Both the position numbers and the translations under genes were made by a program. Below the pieces are notes generated by a model, which worked only from the letters and a program-made list of their open reading frames with translations, was not told the DNA's origin and searched no databases. A stretch of DNA of 14,056 nt from JBMOLK01 sp049325575 (lineage in GTDB: Bacteria; Bacillota; Clostridia; Acetivibrionales; Acetivibrionaceae), in assembly GCA_049325575.1 (NCBI GenBank), contig JBMOLK010000132.1, positions 1 through 14,056 of the forward strand. Reading direction: 5' to 3'. Positions 1 through 4,807 of this stretch are shown here, piece after piece (position 1 is the stretch's first letter; each line of letters starts with the position of its first letter).

Positions 1-58
1 ATGCTTCTTTTTGCTCCTCTGTGTACGTATTTTGTAATCTTTTCCCTCTGGTAGACAT
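1..58 (-). mobile_element. Start of an IS3-family transposase gene (orfA), cut by window edge
   Basis: Read on the minus strand, an ATG at 58-56 opens a frame that runs off the window: MSTRGKRLQNTYTEEQKEA. This looks like the N-terminus of the helix-turn-helix OrfA protein of IS3-family elements, which binds the element ends. A good Shine-Dalgarno (GGGGAGA) lies upstream on the minus strand at about 66-72. Only 19 residues are visible, so the family call rests on the TYTEEQK-type start and could be wrong. The left inverted repeat should lie somewhere in 100-200, but I could not fix it. Confidence 0.5.
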
Positions 59-399
59 AATTATCTCTCCCCTCTGTACGAGATTATCATATTTTATCTC
101 ACACGACAACTATCCTAACACAGGGGGGACTGATAATCTATCGCCTGAAAAGGCTTCCTCGCAAAGAGGGTATGTCTTCCAATATTCCTCGGGTTTGGAG
201 TTATAAGGTTATAAAATGTTGAATCAGTATTAGTATTACAATTAAATTACAATAATGGGAGTTACTCGACAATGATTACAGCAATTTAGTAAAATACAAA
301 ACAGTATGCTTGAAAAAGTGATGTTGTATAAGTCACTAGGTAAATCGAAATAAACACATTGATTAGATTACTATTAAAAATATGAAAGGAGGATTATCA
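59..399. other. Intergenic region with no recognised gene
   Basis: This stretch holds the minus-strand leader of the transposase gene and AT-rich sequence leading to the small ORF at 400. The plus-strand open frame at 21-206 has no ribosome binding site and looks spurious. A TTGATT near 359 could be a -35 element, but no well-spaced -10 follows before the Shine-Dalgarno. I see no RNA gene here. Confidence 0.5.
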
Positions 400-546
400 A
401 TGTATCTACTTAGAAATACCTGGCTCGAACAAATTAATAAGGCGATTGAGTTGTCACATAAACCAAGTATAGATTTACGTACACATTGGCTTAATCCTCT
501 ATTGCATAAATGCGAGAAACGATTGTACCCGGGTAAGGTTTTATAA
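400..546 (+). CDS. Small ORF, 48 aa, unknown function
   Basis: The frame begins MYLLRNTWLEQINKAIELSH and ends LYPGKVL. The start is well supported by a full Shine-Dalgarno (AAAGGAGG, about 385-392) seven bases before the ATG. The peptide is basic, without a signal peptide or membrane segment, and I do not recognise it. A strong hairpin terminator follows at 575, so 400-625 has the layout of a small complete transcription unit. The last codons overlap the 67-bp direct repeat that recurs at 12724, but the matching stretch there is not part of an equivalent ORF. It could be a real microprotein, a leader peptide for the RNA genes downstream, or the remnant of a longer gene. Confidence 0.45.
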   Translation: MYLLRNTWLEQINKAIELSHKPSIDLRTHWLNPLLHKCEKRLYPGKVL

Positions 547-587
547 GGGGTTTTACAATAAAAGCATTTACCAGAAGAGAGTGGTTA
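521..587 (+). repeat. Left copy of a 67-bp imperfect direct repeat
   Basis: The segment aligns without gaps to 12724-12790, with about 57 of 67 bases identical by eye. Shared blocks include TGTACCCGGGTAAG, GGGTTTTACAA and AAGAGAGTGGTTA. This copy covers the end of the small ORF and the left arm of its terminator. The two copies bracket the region from the tRNA array to the NAD-kinase-like gene. Confidence 0.8.
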
Positions 588-625
588 AGTCCAATATAAT
601 GGATTTAGCCACTCTCTTTTATTTT
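575..625 (+). terminator. Strong rho-independent terminator or attenuator
   Basis: Bases 575-592 pair with 601-618 in an 18-bp stem containing two G-U pairs, with an 8-base AT-rich loop (593-600), followed by TTATTTT. It ends the small ORF unit. I see no convincing promoter between it and the first tRNA at 681, so it may act as an attenuator on transcripts entering the tRNA array. Confidence 0.85.
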
Positions 626-653
626 GAATAAGGTAAGGGGGAGGAAGTGATAA

Positions 654-785
654 ATGAAAATCACTGCCATACAAAGAGATGTGTCTGTGGCTCAGATGGT
701 AGAGCACCCGGCTTTTAACCGGGTGGGCGTGGGTTCGAGTCCCACCAGGCACACCATACATGCAGGGGTAATCGAATTGGCATAG
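654..785 (+). other. Shine-Dalgarno and ATG whose frame runs through tRNA-Lys
   Basis: A purine-rich ribosome binding site (GGGGGAGGAAG, about 637-647) stands a normal distance before an ATG at 654. The frame starts MKITAIQRD, then continues through the whole tRNA-Lys gene and into tRNA-Leu, stopping at 783-785. The tRNA-derived part cannot be a conserved protein. I read this as the start of a former gene interrupted by the tRNA array, or as a chance match. Confidence 0.25.
681..756 (+). tRNA. tRNA-Lys (anticodon UUU)
   Basis: A canonical 76-nt cloverleaf with encoded CCA at 754-756. The acceptor stem is GTGTCTG/CAGGCAC with one G-U pair. The D arm is GCTC/GAGC with GG in its loop, the anticodon stem CCCGG/CCGGG carries loop CTTTTAA, and the T loop is TTCGAGT. 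The discriminator is A. It is the most regular tRNA of the array. Confidence 0.95.
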
Positions 786-838
786 ATACTTGCCTTAGAA
801 GCAAGGTTTTGAGGGTTCGAATCCCTCTCCCTGTACCA
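762..838 (+). tRNA. tRNA-Leu (anticodon UAG), lacking the long variable arm
   Basis: The acceptor stem is GCAGGGG/TCCCTGT with G-U pairs at both ends, the T arm is GAGGG-TTCGAAT-CCCTC, and CCA is encoded at 836-838. The anticodon stem CTTGC/GCAAG encloses CTTAGAA, giving UAG, which reads CUA and related leucine codons. The D loop (AATTGGCATAGA) resembles bacterial leucine tRNAs and the discriminator is A, as LeuRS needs. The variable region, however, is only GTTTT, whereas bacterial tRNA-Leu normally has a long variable arm. Charging with leucine is therefore an inference from anticodon, D loop and A73. Confidence 0.8.
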
Positions 839-852
839 ACTTAAATAATTAT

Positions 853-937
853 GGAGAGCAGCCCAAGGGTGGGAAACGGACTTGAAAACCGTCAAGGTGT
901 TACAACCTACAGAGTTCGATTCTCTGGTTCTCCGCCA
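853..937 (+). tRNA. tRNA-Ser (anticodon UGA)
   Basis: The acceptor stem is GGAGAGC/GTTCTCC, the T arm CAGAG-TTCGATT-CTCTG, and the discriminator G as usual for serine, with CCA at 935-937. A class II variable arm is present (AGG/CCT stem). The anticodon loop CTTGAAA gives UGA. Oddities are an A-A opposition closing the anticodon loop (stem ACGGA/ACCGT) and a very short D loop between CCC and GGG. Confidence 0.9.
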
Positions 938-942
938 AAAAT

Positions 943-1031
943 GGAAGGTTGTCCGAGAGGCCTATGGTAGCTGTTTGCTAAACAGCTGGGTGTAATAAGC
1001 TCCACAGGTTCGAATCCTGTACCTTCCTCCA
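943..1031 (+). tRNA. tRNA-Ser (anticodon GCU), discriminator U
   Basis: The 7-bp acceptor stem GGAAGGT/ACCTTCC is perfect, the anticodon stem GCTGT/ACAGC encloses TTGCTAA, and the T arm is ACAGG-TTCGAAT-CCTGT. A long variable region marks it as class II. CCA is encoded at 1029-1031. The discriminator base at 1028 is T, whereas serine tRNAs usually carry G there. Confidence 0.9.
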
Positions 1032-1035
1032 TAAT

Positions 1036-1110
1036 GGTGGATTGGTGAAGTGGATATCACATGAGACTGTCGATCTTAAGTCAGGGGTTCAATTCCCCTA
1101 TCCACCGCCA
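1036..1110 (+). tRNA. tRNA-Asp (anticodon GUC)
   Basis: The acceptor stem GGTGGAT/ATCCACC is perfect. The D arm is GTG/CAC. The anticodon stem TGAGA/TCTTA holds loop CTGTCGA, and the T arm is AGGGG-TTCAATT-CCCCT. The discriminator is G, as expected for aspartate, and CCA ends the gene. It lies four bases after the preceding tRNA. Confidence 0.92.
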
Positions 1111-1116
1111 ATATGT

Positions 1117-1193
1117 GGGGTCATAGATCAATATGGGAGAGCGCCTGCCTTGCAAGCAGGAGGTAGAGGGTTCAAATCCCTATGGTTCCACCA
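1117..1193 (+). tRNA. tRNA-Ala (anticodon UGC)
   Basis: The acceptor stem GGGGTCA/TGGTTCC includes G3-U70, the classical alanine identity pair, with discriminator A and encoded CCA. The anticodon stem CCTGC/GCAGG carries loop CTTGCAA. Mismatches occur in the D stem (GATC against GAGC) and at the outer pair of the T stem (GAGGG against CCCTA), so the gene is divergent but keeps its identity elements. Confidence 0.88.
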
Positions 1194-1243
1194 ATTTAAA
1201 TAAGGGTAGTTCAAATGGAATAATGATAAGCTGTAGGAATCTT

Positions 1244-1318
1244 CGGTAAGTAGCTTAATGGTAAAGCTCTATGCTGATAACGTGGAGAGTGGGAGTTCGA
1301 TCCTCCCCTTACCGACCA
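1244..1318 (+). tRNA. tRNA-Ile (anticodon GAU)
   Basis: The acceptor stem CGGTAAG/CTTACCG is perfect and begins with an uncommon C1-G72 pair. The D arm is GCTT/AAGC, the anticodon stem CTATG/CGTGG encloses CTGATAA, and the T arm is GGGAG-TTCGATC-CTCCC. The discriminator is A and CCA is at 1316-1318. Confidence 0.9.
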
Positions 1319-1326
1319 ATTAATGT

Positions 1327-1402
1327 GGCGGGTTATTCTAATGGACAGGAAATGAGGCTTTCAATCTCATAGAGGAGGGTTCGATTCCCCCACCCGTCGC
1401 CA
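1327..1402 (+). tRNA. tRNA-Glu (anticodon UUC)
   Basis: The acceptor stem is GGCGGGT/ACCCGTC with one G-U pair. The anticodon stem TGAGG/TCTCA encloses CTTTCAA. The T arm GAGGG-TTCGATT-CCCCC contains one A-C mismatch. The discriminator is G and CCA is at 1400-1402. It is the last tRNA before the EF-Ts paralogue, whose start lies 51 bases downstream. Confidence 0.88.
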
Positions 1403-1453
1403 AAAAAAAATTTCTGTTGGCGGTAGCTTAAAGTTAGAAAAGGAGCGTTGTTT

Positions 1454-2071
1454 ATGGTTATGAAAGAGGTTATCAAACAATTAAGGGAAAAGACAGGTGT
1501 TGGCGTAATGGAATGTAAGAGAGCTCTTGCATTGTCAAATTCTGATATTGATGTAGCTATATCCTATTTAAGAGAAAAAGGAATTGTGAAAGCCAATGAA
1601 AAATCAAACCGCCCTGCATCAGAAGGAATTATTCATTCTTATATACACGGAGACGGTAGAACTGGAGTTCTAGTTGAAGTAAATGTCGAAACAGATTTTG
1701 CAGCCAAAAGTGAGAAATTCAGATTATTTGTAAAGGAGATTGGGTTGCAGATTGCTGCAAGCAACCCTAGATATATAAGGAGAGAAGATATTCCACTGGA
1801 CATTATTGAGGTTATTAAAGGTGAATTCATTACTCAATCAATGGATAAAGGTAAGACAGGACCATTACTAGATAGAATTGTTGAAGGTAAGATGGAAAAG
1901 TTCTACCAAGATGTATGTTTAATGGATCAAGTGTATGCTAAGGACCCTGAAAAAACTGTGAAAGATATAGTGACTGAAACAGTACTGTCTATAGGCGAAA
2001 ATATTATCATTCGCAGATTTATCAGGTATGAAATGGGCAAATGTTCATTAATAAATGAATTCAAGATTTAA
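1454..2071 (+). CDS. tsf: Divergent elongation factor Ts paralogue
   Basis: EF-Ts exchanges GDP for GTP on EF-Tu, the carrier of aminoacyl-tRNA. The 205-residue protein has the family layout: an N-terminal UBA-like domain (residues 1-45, with TGVGVMECKRAL), the EF-Tu-contacting TDF motif (T80, D81, F82 in VNVETDFAAKSEKF), and a C-terminal part with VEGKMEKFYQDVCLMDQ and IGENIIIRRF. The length fits the short EF-Ts type of Firmicutes. I chose the ATG at 1454 because AGGAG at 1441-1445 is eight bases upstream; the TTG at 1448 is too close and the ATG at 1460 rather far. It is not next to rpsB, its usual partner, but sits between a tRNA array and Y RNA-like repeats. Substitutions in normally constant positions suggest a second, specialised copy. 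Confidence 0.88.
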   Translation: MVMKEVIKQLREKTGVGVMECKRALALSNSDIDVAISYLREKGIVKANEKSNRPASEGIIHSYIHGDGRTGVLVEVNVETDFAAKSEKFRLFVKEIGLQIAASNPRYIRREDIPLDIIEVIKGEFITQSMDKGKTGPLLDRIVEGKMEKFYQDVCLMDQVYAKDPEKTVKDIVTETVLSIGENIIIRRFIRYEMGKCSLINEFKI

Positions 2072-2087
2072 TAGAAACAATGTTCTA

Positions 2088-2180
2088 TTTTGAGGTGCCG
2101 GAAAGACTACATCTCCCGAAATATCCTGATTGAGAACCAGGTACCGGTTATCCGGTAAGGTCTTTCTCCCTTCCTCAAAA
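2088..2180 (+). ncRNA. Y RNA-like gene 1 (Ro60-binding stem type)
   Basis: The ends 2088-2095 and 2173-2180 pair as a perfect 8-bp stem (TTTTGAGG/CCTCAAAA). An asymmetric internal loop follows (TGCCG against TCCCTT), then a perfect 7-bp stem, GAAAGAC (2101-2107) with GTCTTTC (2160-2166). The 5' strand motif GAGGTGC-GAAAGACTACAT recurs in three further copies. The head contains the hairpins CCTG/CAGG and TACCGG-TTAT-CCGGTA. The layout of a long bulged stem closed by a variable head matches Y RNAs, which bind Ro60. The Ro60 gene is 450 bases downstream. Confidence 0.7.
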
Positions 2181-2203
2181 ACTAGTAATACTTGGTTATA
2201 CCA

Positions 2204-2280
2204 TCTGAGGTACGGTGAAGATTACATGGAAGACTGTAAATCTTTCCCCAAAAGGGTTGTCTTCAATTCATTTCCTTGGA
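2204..2280 (+). ncRNA. Y RNA-like gene 2 (short head)
   Basis: The outer stem is TCTGAGG (2204-2210) with CCTTGGA (2274-2280), and the inner stem GAAGAT (2217-2222) with GTCTTC (2259-2264), separated by an internal loop as in the other copies. The 5' motif GAGGTACGG-GAAGATTACAT is the most diverged of the four. The head is short, with a CCC-AAAA-GGG hairpin and no tRNA resemblance. A competing pairing exists (GATTACA with TGTAAATC), so this copy is less certain. Confidence 0.5.
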
Positions 2281-2307
2281 CCCAATTTGACTTAGGGGAG
2301 ATCTATT

Positions 2308-2437
2308 TTGAGGTGCATGAAAGATTACATAAGGGATCAAGCGTCAATTGACTCTGCAGGTTCGATTCCTGCCTGTATTTATACAGTGGCCGAATGGTAA
2401 AGGCACTTGGAAATGAATCTTTCGATACTTTCCTCAG
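2308..2437 (+). ncRNA. Y RNA-like gene 3 with a circularly permuted tRNA head
   Basis: The outer stem is TTGAGG/CCTCAG. The inner stem is a perfect 8 bp, GAAAGATT (2319-2326) with AATCTTTC (2416-2423), with TGCAT opposite GATACTTT as internal loop. The head is strongly tRNA-like: a T arm GCAGG-TTCGATT-CCTGC (2356-2372), then CTGTA-TTTA-TACAG (2373-2386) as an acceptor stem closed by a loop, then a D arm GCC-GAATGGTAAA-GGC (2389-2404). This is tRNA order with the acceptor sealed and the anticodon arm replaced by the Ro-binding stem. tRNA mimicry is known for bacterial Y RNAs of the YrlA type. Confidence 0.8.
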
Positions 2438-2451
2438 TAATAAAGTTGAAT

Positions 2452-2566
2452 ATATGAGGTGCTTGGAAGACTACATTGCTATTGGTTGCAAACTTGACTG
2501 TCACTCAAGCTGGGTTCAAATCCCTGTGGCACTTAGTGCCGGAAGTCTTCCTAACATTCCTCATAT
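2452..2566 (+). ncRNA. Y RNA-like gene 4 with a four-arm tRNA-like head
   Basis: Two perfect 8-bp stems define it: ATATGAGG (2452-2459) with CCTCATAT (2559-2566), and GGAAGACT (2465-2472) with AGTCTTCC (2544-2551), around an internal loop (TGCTT against TAACATT). The head holds TTGC-TATTGGTT-GCAA, like a D arm. Next comes CTTGA-CTGTCAC-TCAAG (2493-2509), with the 5-bp stem and 7-base loop of an anticodon arm. Then come GGG-TTCAAAT-CCC, like a T arm, and GGCAC-TTA-GTGCC, like a sealed acceptor. It ends 71 bases before the Ro60 start codon. Confidence 0.75.
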
Positions 2567-2637
2567 CATATCAAAGTATAGGGACACACCCAGCAAGAAT
2601 GGGAATGGCCCAAATATAAAGTAAAAGAGGTGAAAAA

Positions 2638-4212
2638 ATGCTAAGAGGACTAAAAGGTTTCATCAAAACAAATGAAAAAGTAACCCATGAAGGCGGCAAA
2701 GCTTACGAGTTGACATTCAAAGAATCAGTGGCGGAGCTGTTCTCACTGGGTCTTGTTAAAGGTAACTTTTATCAGGATGACCTTCAGGTGATAGAAAATA
2801 CGAAGGAAATCATGGTGAAAGCTTTTACTGAATGCCCTGAATGGGCAACCAAATGTGCAGTATACGGTCAGGAATTCAACAGCTTGAAATTGGTGCCTAC
2901 AATTTGGCTGGTGTACCTGTCGAAATTGAATGATAAAACCTTGTTTGAAAAAGCGTTTCAAAGGATTATCAGCAATCCCAAAATGCTGCATGACTTTATG
3001 GAACTGACCAGAAAAGGTGGTATCCGTGATGGTATGGGTAGAAGCGTAAAACGTGCAGTAAATAGCTGGCTGAACAGTAAACTGAATGAATACCATGCAA
3101 CCCGTTATAAAGGCAAGCTTGAGGAAGTCATCAAAACAGCAAGACCTATTACTGTCCCAAGGATTCAACCTTTTGTTGACTATATCATAAATGGCAATGA
3201 AGATGCTTTTACAAGGGCCGGTGCACTTAAAAGAGTAATTTTAGCTTTGAATGCAGGCCAATTTGATGATGAGACTTTATTGACGATTCGTGAATACAAT
3301 CTACAGCTGGAAGAATTGAAGCACGCTTTTGGCAGCCTGACACAGGAACAGAAGAAAGTGATTTTTGAATTCATGCTGCCTGGCTTGAAATACAATGCAC
3401 TTGTTTCAAACCTTGTCACTATTGAGCGTGTATTTGCAACAGAAACAAGAAAAGTAAGAAAAGTAAATGAACATGGCACATTTGACCAGGCACAGGTTTT
3501 GAAAACTTCAATTCCTGTCGAATTGGTTGACATGGTTTCAAAAAGACTTGCTGATTTTGAAGCATACAGAAAATCGAAAATGCTGCCTTTCGGCTTGATC
3601 ACAGCTAACAGCATGACAACTACTTTCGAATGGAAAAGAGCAATTGACACAGTGCTTATAAAAAGCGGCAAAGACGTTTTTAATGTTCCTGACAATGTCG
3701 GTGTAAGAATCGGTGTAGACACATCGGGTTCGATGACCAGCAAGGTAACGTCAAGCTTGTCTGCAGTGGACATTGCTTCGCTTTTTGGTTCTATGGTTTA
3801 CATGAGCATCTGCCATGCCAATATCTTTGCAACTGCAACCTTTACTAAAAAAGTCGCAGTAAACAAATATGACAACCTGTTTGACAATGCCAAAAGGATT
3901 GTTTCAACAGATGTTGGTTGGGGTACTTGCTTTGAACCATTACTGGATAAATACGAAGGCGAAAAGTATGTCATCCTGATTACTGACGGTCAGCAATCTG
4001 ATAATCTTGAAGCCAAATGGGCAGCTTTGCGCGGCAGACCTGCAGGTTCCAAACTGATCATCTGGCATGTTATGGGTTACAACAACAAGGTCTCTACAAG
4101 ATCTGATGTTGTATACCTGAAAGGATACAGTGACAGACTTCTTAGTGTATTGAAGAATATCATCGAGGGCAAAGCTGGTCAGTTGGATCAAATAGAAGCA
4201 ATCAAGCTTTGA
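2638..4212 (+). CDS. rsr: Ro60/TROVE-domain RNA-binding protein (Rsr type)
   Basis: Bacterial Ro60 proteins bind Y RNAs and the 3' ends of misfolded RNAs. In Deinococcus radiodurans Rsr acts with a Y RNA and exoribonucleases in rRNA maturation, RNA decay and stress survival. The 524-residue length is normal. Residues 1-355 form the alpha-helical TROVE ring, including the early stretch GLKGFIKTNEKVTHEGGKAYEL shortened here to its core GKAYELT and the later MTRKGGIRDGMGRSVKRAVN region around 120-140. Residues 356-524 form a von Willebrand A domain with a complete MIDAS metal site: D361, S363 and S365 in DTSGS, T430 in GWGT, and D450 in ITDG. The start has AGAGGTG seven bases upstream. Four Y RNA-like genes lie just before it and a tRNA-like RNA just after, all on one strand. 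Confidence 0.93.
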   Translation: MLRGLKGFIKTNEKVTHEGGKAYELTFKESVAELFSLGLVKGNFYQDDLQVIENTKEIMVKAFTECPEWATKCAVYGQEFNSLKLVPTIWLVYLSKLNDKTLFEKAFQRIISNPKMLHDFMELTRKGGIRDGMGRSVKRAVNSWLNSKLNEYHATRYKGKLEEVIKTARPITVPRIQPFVDYIINGNEDAFTRAGALKRVILALNAGQFDDETLLTIREYNLQLEELKHAFGSLTQEQKKVIFEFMLPGLKYNALVSNLVTIERVFATETRKVRKVNEHGTFDQAQVLKTSIPVELVDMVSKRLADFEAYRKSKMLPFGLITANSMTTTFEWKRAIDTVLIKSGKDVFNVPDNVGVRIGVDTSGSMTSKVTSSLSAVDIASLFGSMVYMSICHANIFATATFTKKVAVNKYDNLFDNAKRIVSTDVGWGTCFEPLLDKYEGEKYVILITDGQQSDNLEAKWAALRGRPAGSKLIIWHVMGYNNKVSTRSDVVYLKGYSDRLLSVLKNIIEGKAGQLDQIEAIKL

Positions 4213-4217
4213 TGGAT

Positions 4218-4249
4218 GGGGGTCTCCTTACATATGCAGAGGTGCCCCC
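4218..4249 (+). other. GC-rich hairpin after the Ro60 gene
   Basis: GGGGG (4218-4222) pairs with CCCCC (4245-4249), and CCTT (4226-4229) with GAGG (4239-4242), around a 9-base loop. No U tract follows, so it is not a standard terminator. It may protect the 3' end of the Ro60 message or form part of a further RNA. It contains GAGGTGC, the motif that opens the Y RNA-like repeats, but lacks the rest of that strand. Confidence 0.5.
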
Positions 4250-4254
4250 GTTCA

Positions 4255-4303
4255 TATTATAATGAGCTTCATACTCGGTATCATTATAATAAGATTTATT
4301 TTC
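4255..4303 (+). terminator. AT-rich inverted repeat, possible terminator of Ro60
   Basis: ATTATAATGA (4256-4265) and TCATTATAAT (4281-4290) are perfect inverted repeats around a 15-base loop, extended by T4255-A4291, and followed by AAGATTTATTTT. The stem is AT-rich and the U tract interrupted, so termination would be weak. It could also separate the message from the RNA beginning at 4324. Confidence 0.5.
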
Positions 4304-4323
4304 CTCGACAAGTATATAATTAT

Positions 4324-4523
4324 CCCCCTGTAGCGTTAGAAGGGAAGAGCGCCGGAAAATGATTGTCTTAACCGGGTCGCAGAGCAAGGGTTCCAGAAGC
4401 ACCGAAAGGGAGTTATACCCGAAACAGGTGAAATTCCTGTCTGCTGAAATGCGTAGGGAAGCGCGTTGCCCCTGGCTCATGCTTAGGAAACGAGTGCGGG
4501 TTCGAATCCCGTCAGGGGGACCA
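4324..4523 (+). ncRNA. 200-nt tRNA-like RNA with acceptor stem, T arm and CCA
   Basis: CCCCCTG (4324-4330) and CAGGGGG (4513-4519) form a perfect 7-bp acceptor stem, followed by discriminator A and CCA. Next to it is a good T arm, GCGGG-TTCGAAT-CCCGT. TA and a poorly paired D-like arm (GCGT...GAGC, loop with GGG) follow the 5' strand. Some 140 further bases replace a normal anticodon arm. They contain CCGG/CCGG, a closing CGGGT/ACCCG pair, a T-arm-like ACAGG-TGAAATT-CCTGT and a second D-arm-like GCG-TAGGGAAG-CGC. CCCCTGG at about 4463 could compete for the 3' strand. I could not find the conserved core of a group I intron or a tmRNA tag frame. It may be an interrupted tRNA, a tmRNA-like molecule or a Ro-linked RNA. 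Confidence 0.6.
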
Positions 4524-4562
4524 AAAATATGATAAAATTAGAATATCGTTTCTAGTGGGAAG

Positions 4563-4742
4563 TTGAAAATAAATAGTAGCGATTTGGCTGGAAATGAAGA
4601 GTATGAAAATGATTTTAATTGCTATGTAAATATAATCTATCAAATACTAAAAGGGGAATTCAACAATTTACAAGATATAAACAAGATAATTGTTAATATA
4701 AATATTACTGATTCTAGTGAGTTGTGTTATAAAAAGCTATAA
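4563..4742 (+). CDS. Possible small ORF, 59 aa, unknown
   Basis: A frame open from about 4530 contains a TTG at 4563 after GTGGGA and reads MKINSSDLAGNEEYENDFNC at its start. The composition (acidic, alternating hydrophobic residues, KIIVNINIT near the end) looks protein-like, but I do not recognise it. The ribosome binding site is weak and there is no ATG, so it may be the tail of a decayed gene. It ends 65 bases before the ATP-grasp gene. Confidence 0.3.
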   Translation: MKINSSDLAGNEEYENDFNCYVNIIYQILKGEFNNLQDINKIIVNINITDSSELCYKKL

Positions 4743-4807
4743 GTGTGAAAATCTTGTTTCTGTTTTATAAAAAGATAAAACAAAAATATACATTGGAGTA
4801 AAAGTAA

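Noticed and set aside
2088..2566. CRISPR array from the regularly repeated GAGGTGC motifs
   Set aside because: Repeat spacing is irregular (about 100-150 bases), each repeat has a compensating complementary strand, and there are no cas genes.
2130..2624. Two plus-strand open frames of 73 and 76 codons between EF-Ts and Ro60
   Set aside because: They lie inside the Y RNA-like repeats, lack ribosome binding sites, and their sequence is explained by RNA stems and tRNA-like arms.
3180..3773. 197-codon minus-strand open frame inside the Ro60 gene
   Set aside because: It is antisense to a well-supported Ro60 coding sequence, with no start signal and no recognisable domain.
4202..4480. 92-codon minus-strand open frame after Ro60
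   Set aside because: It overlaps the hairpins and the tRNA-like RNA on the other strand and has no ribosome binding site or family resemblance.
4324..4523. Group I intron in a tRNA gene
   Set aside because: I looked for the conserved core strands (for example an AGAGACTA-like segment) in the insert and did not find them. The insert is also small for a tRNA intron of this class, so I left the element unclassified.
4324..4523. Canonical tmRNA
   Set aside because: The 200-nt span is much shorter than bacterial tmRNA, the acceptor starts with C rather than G, and no typical alanine-rich tag frame is present.
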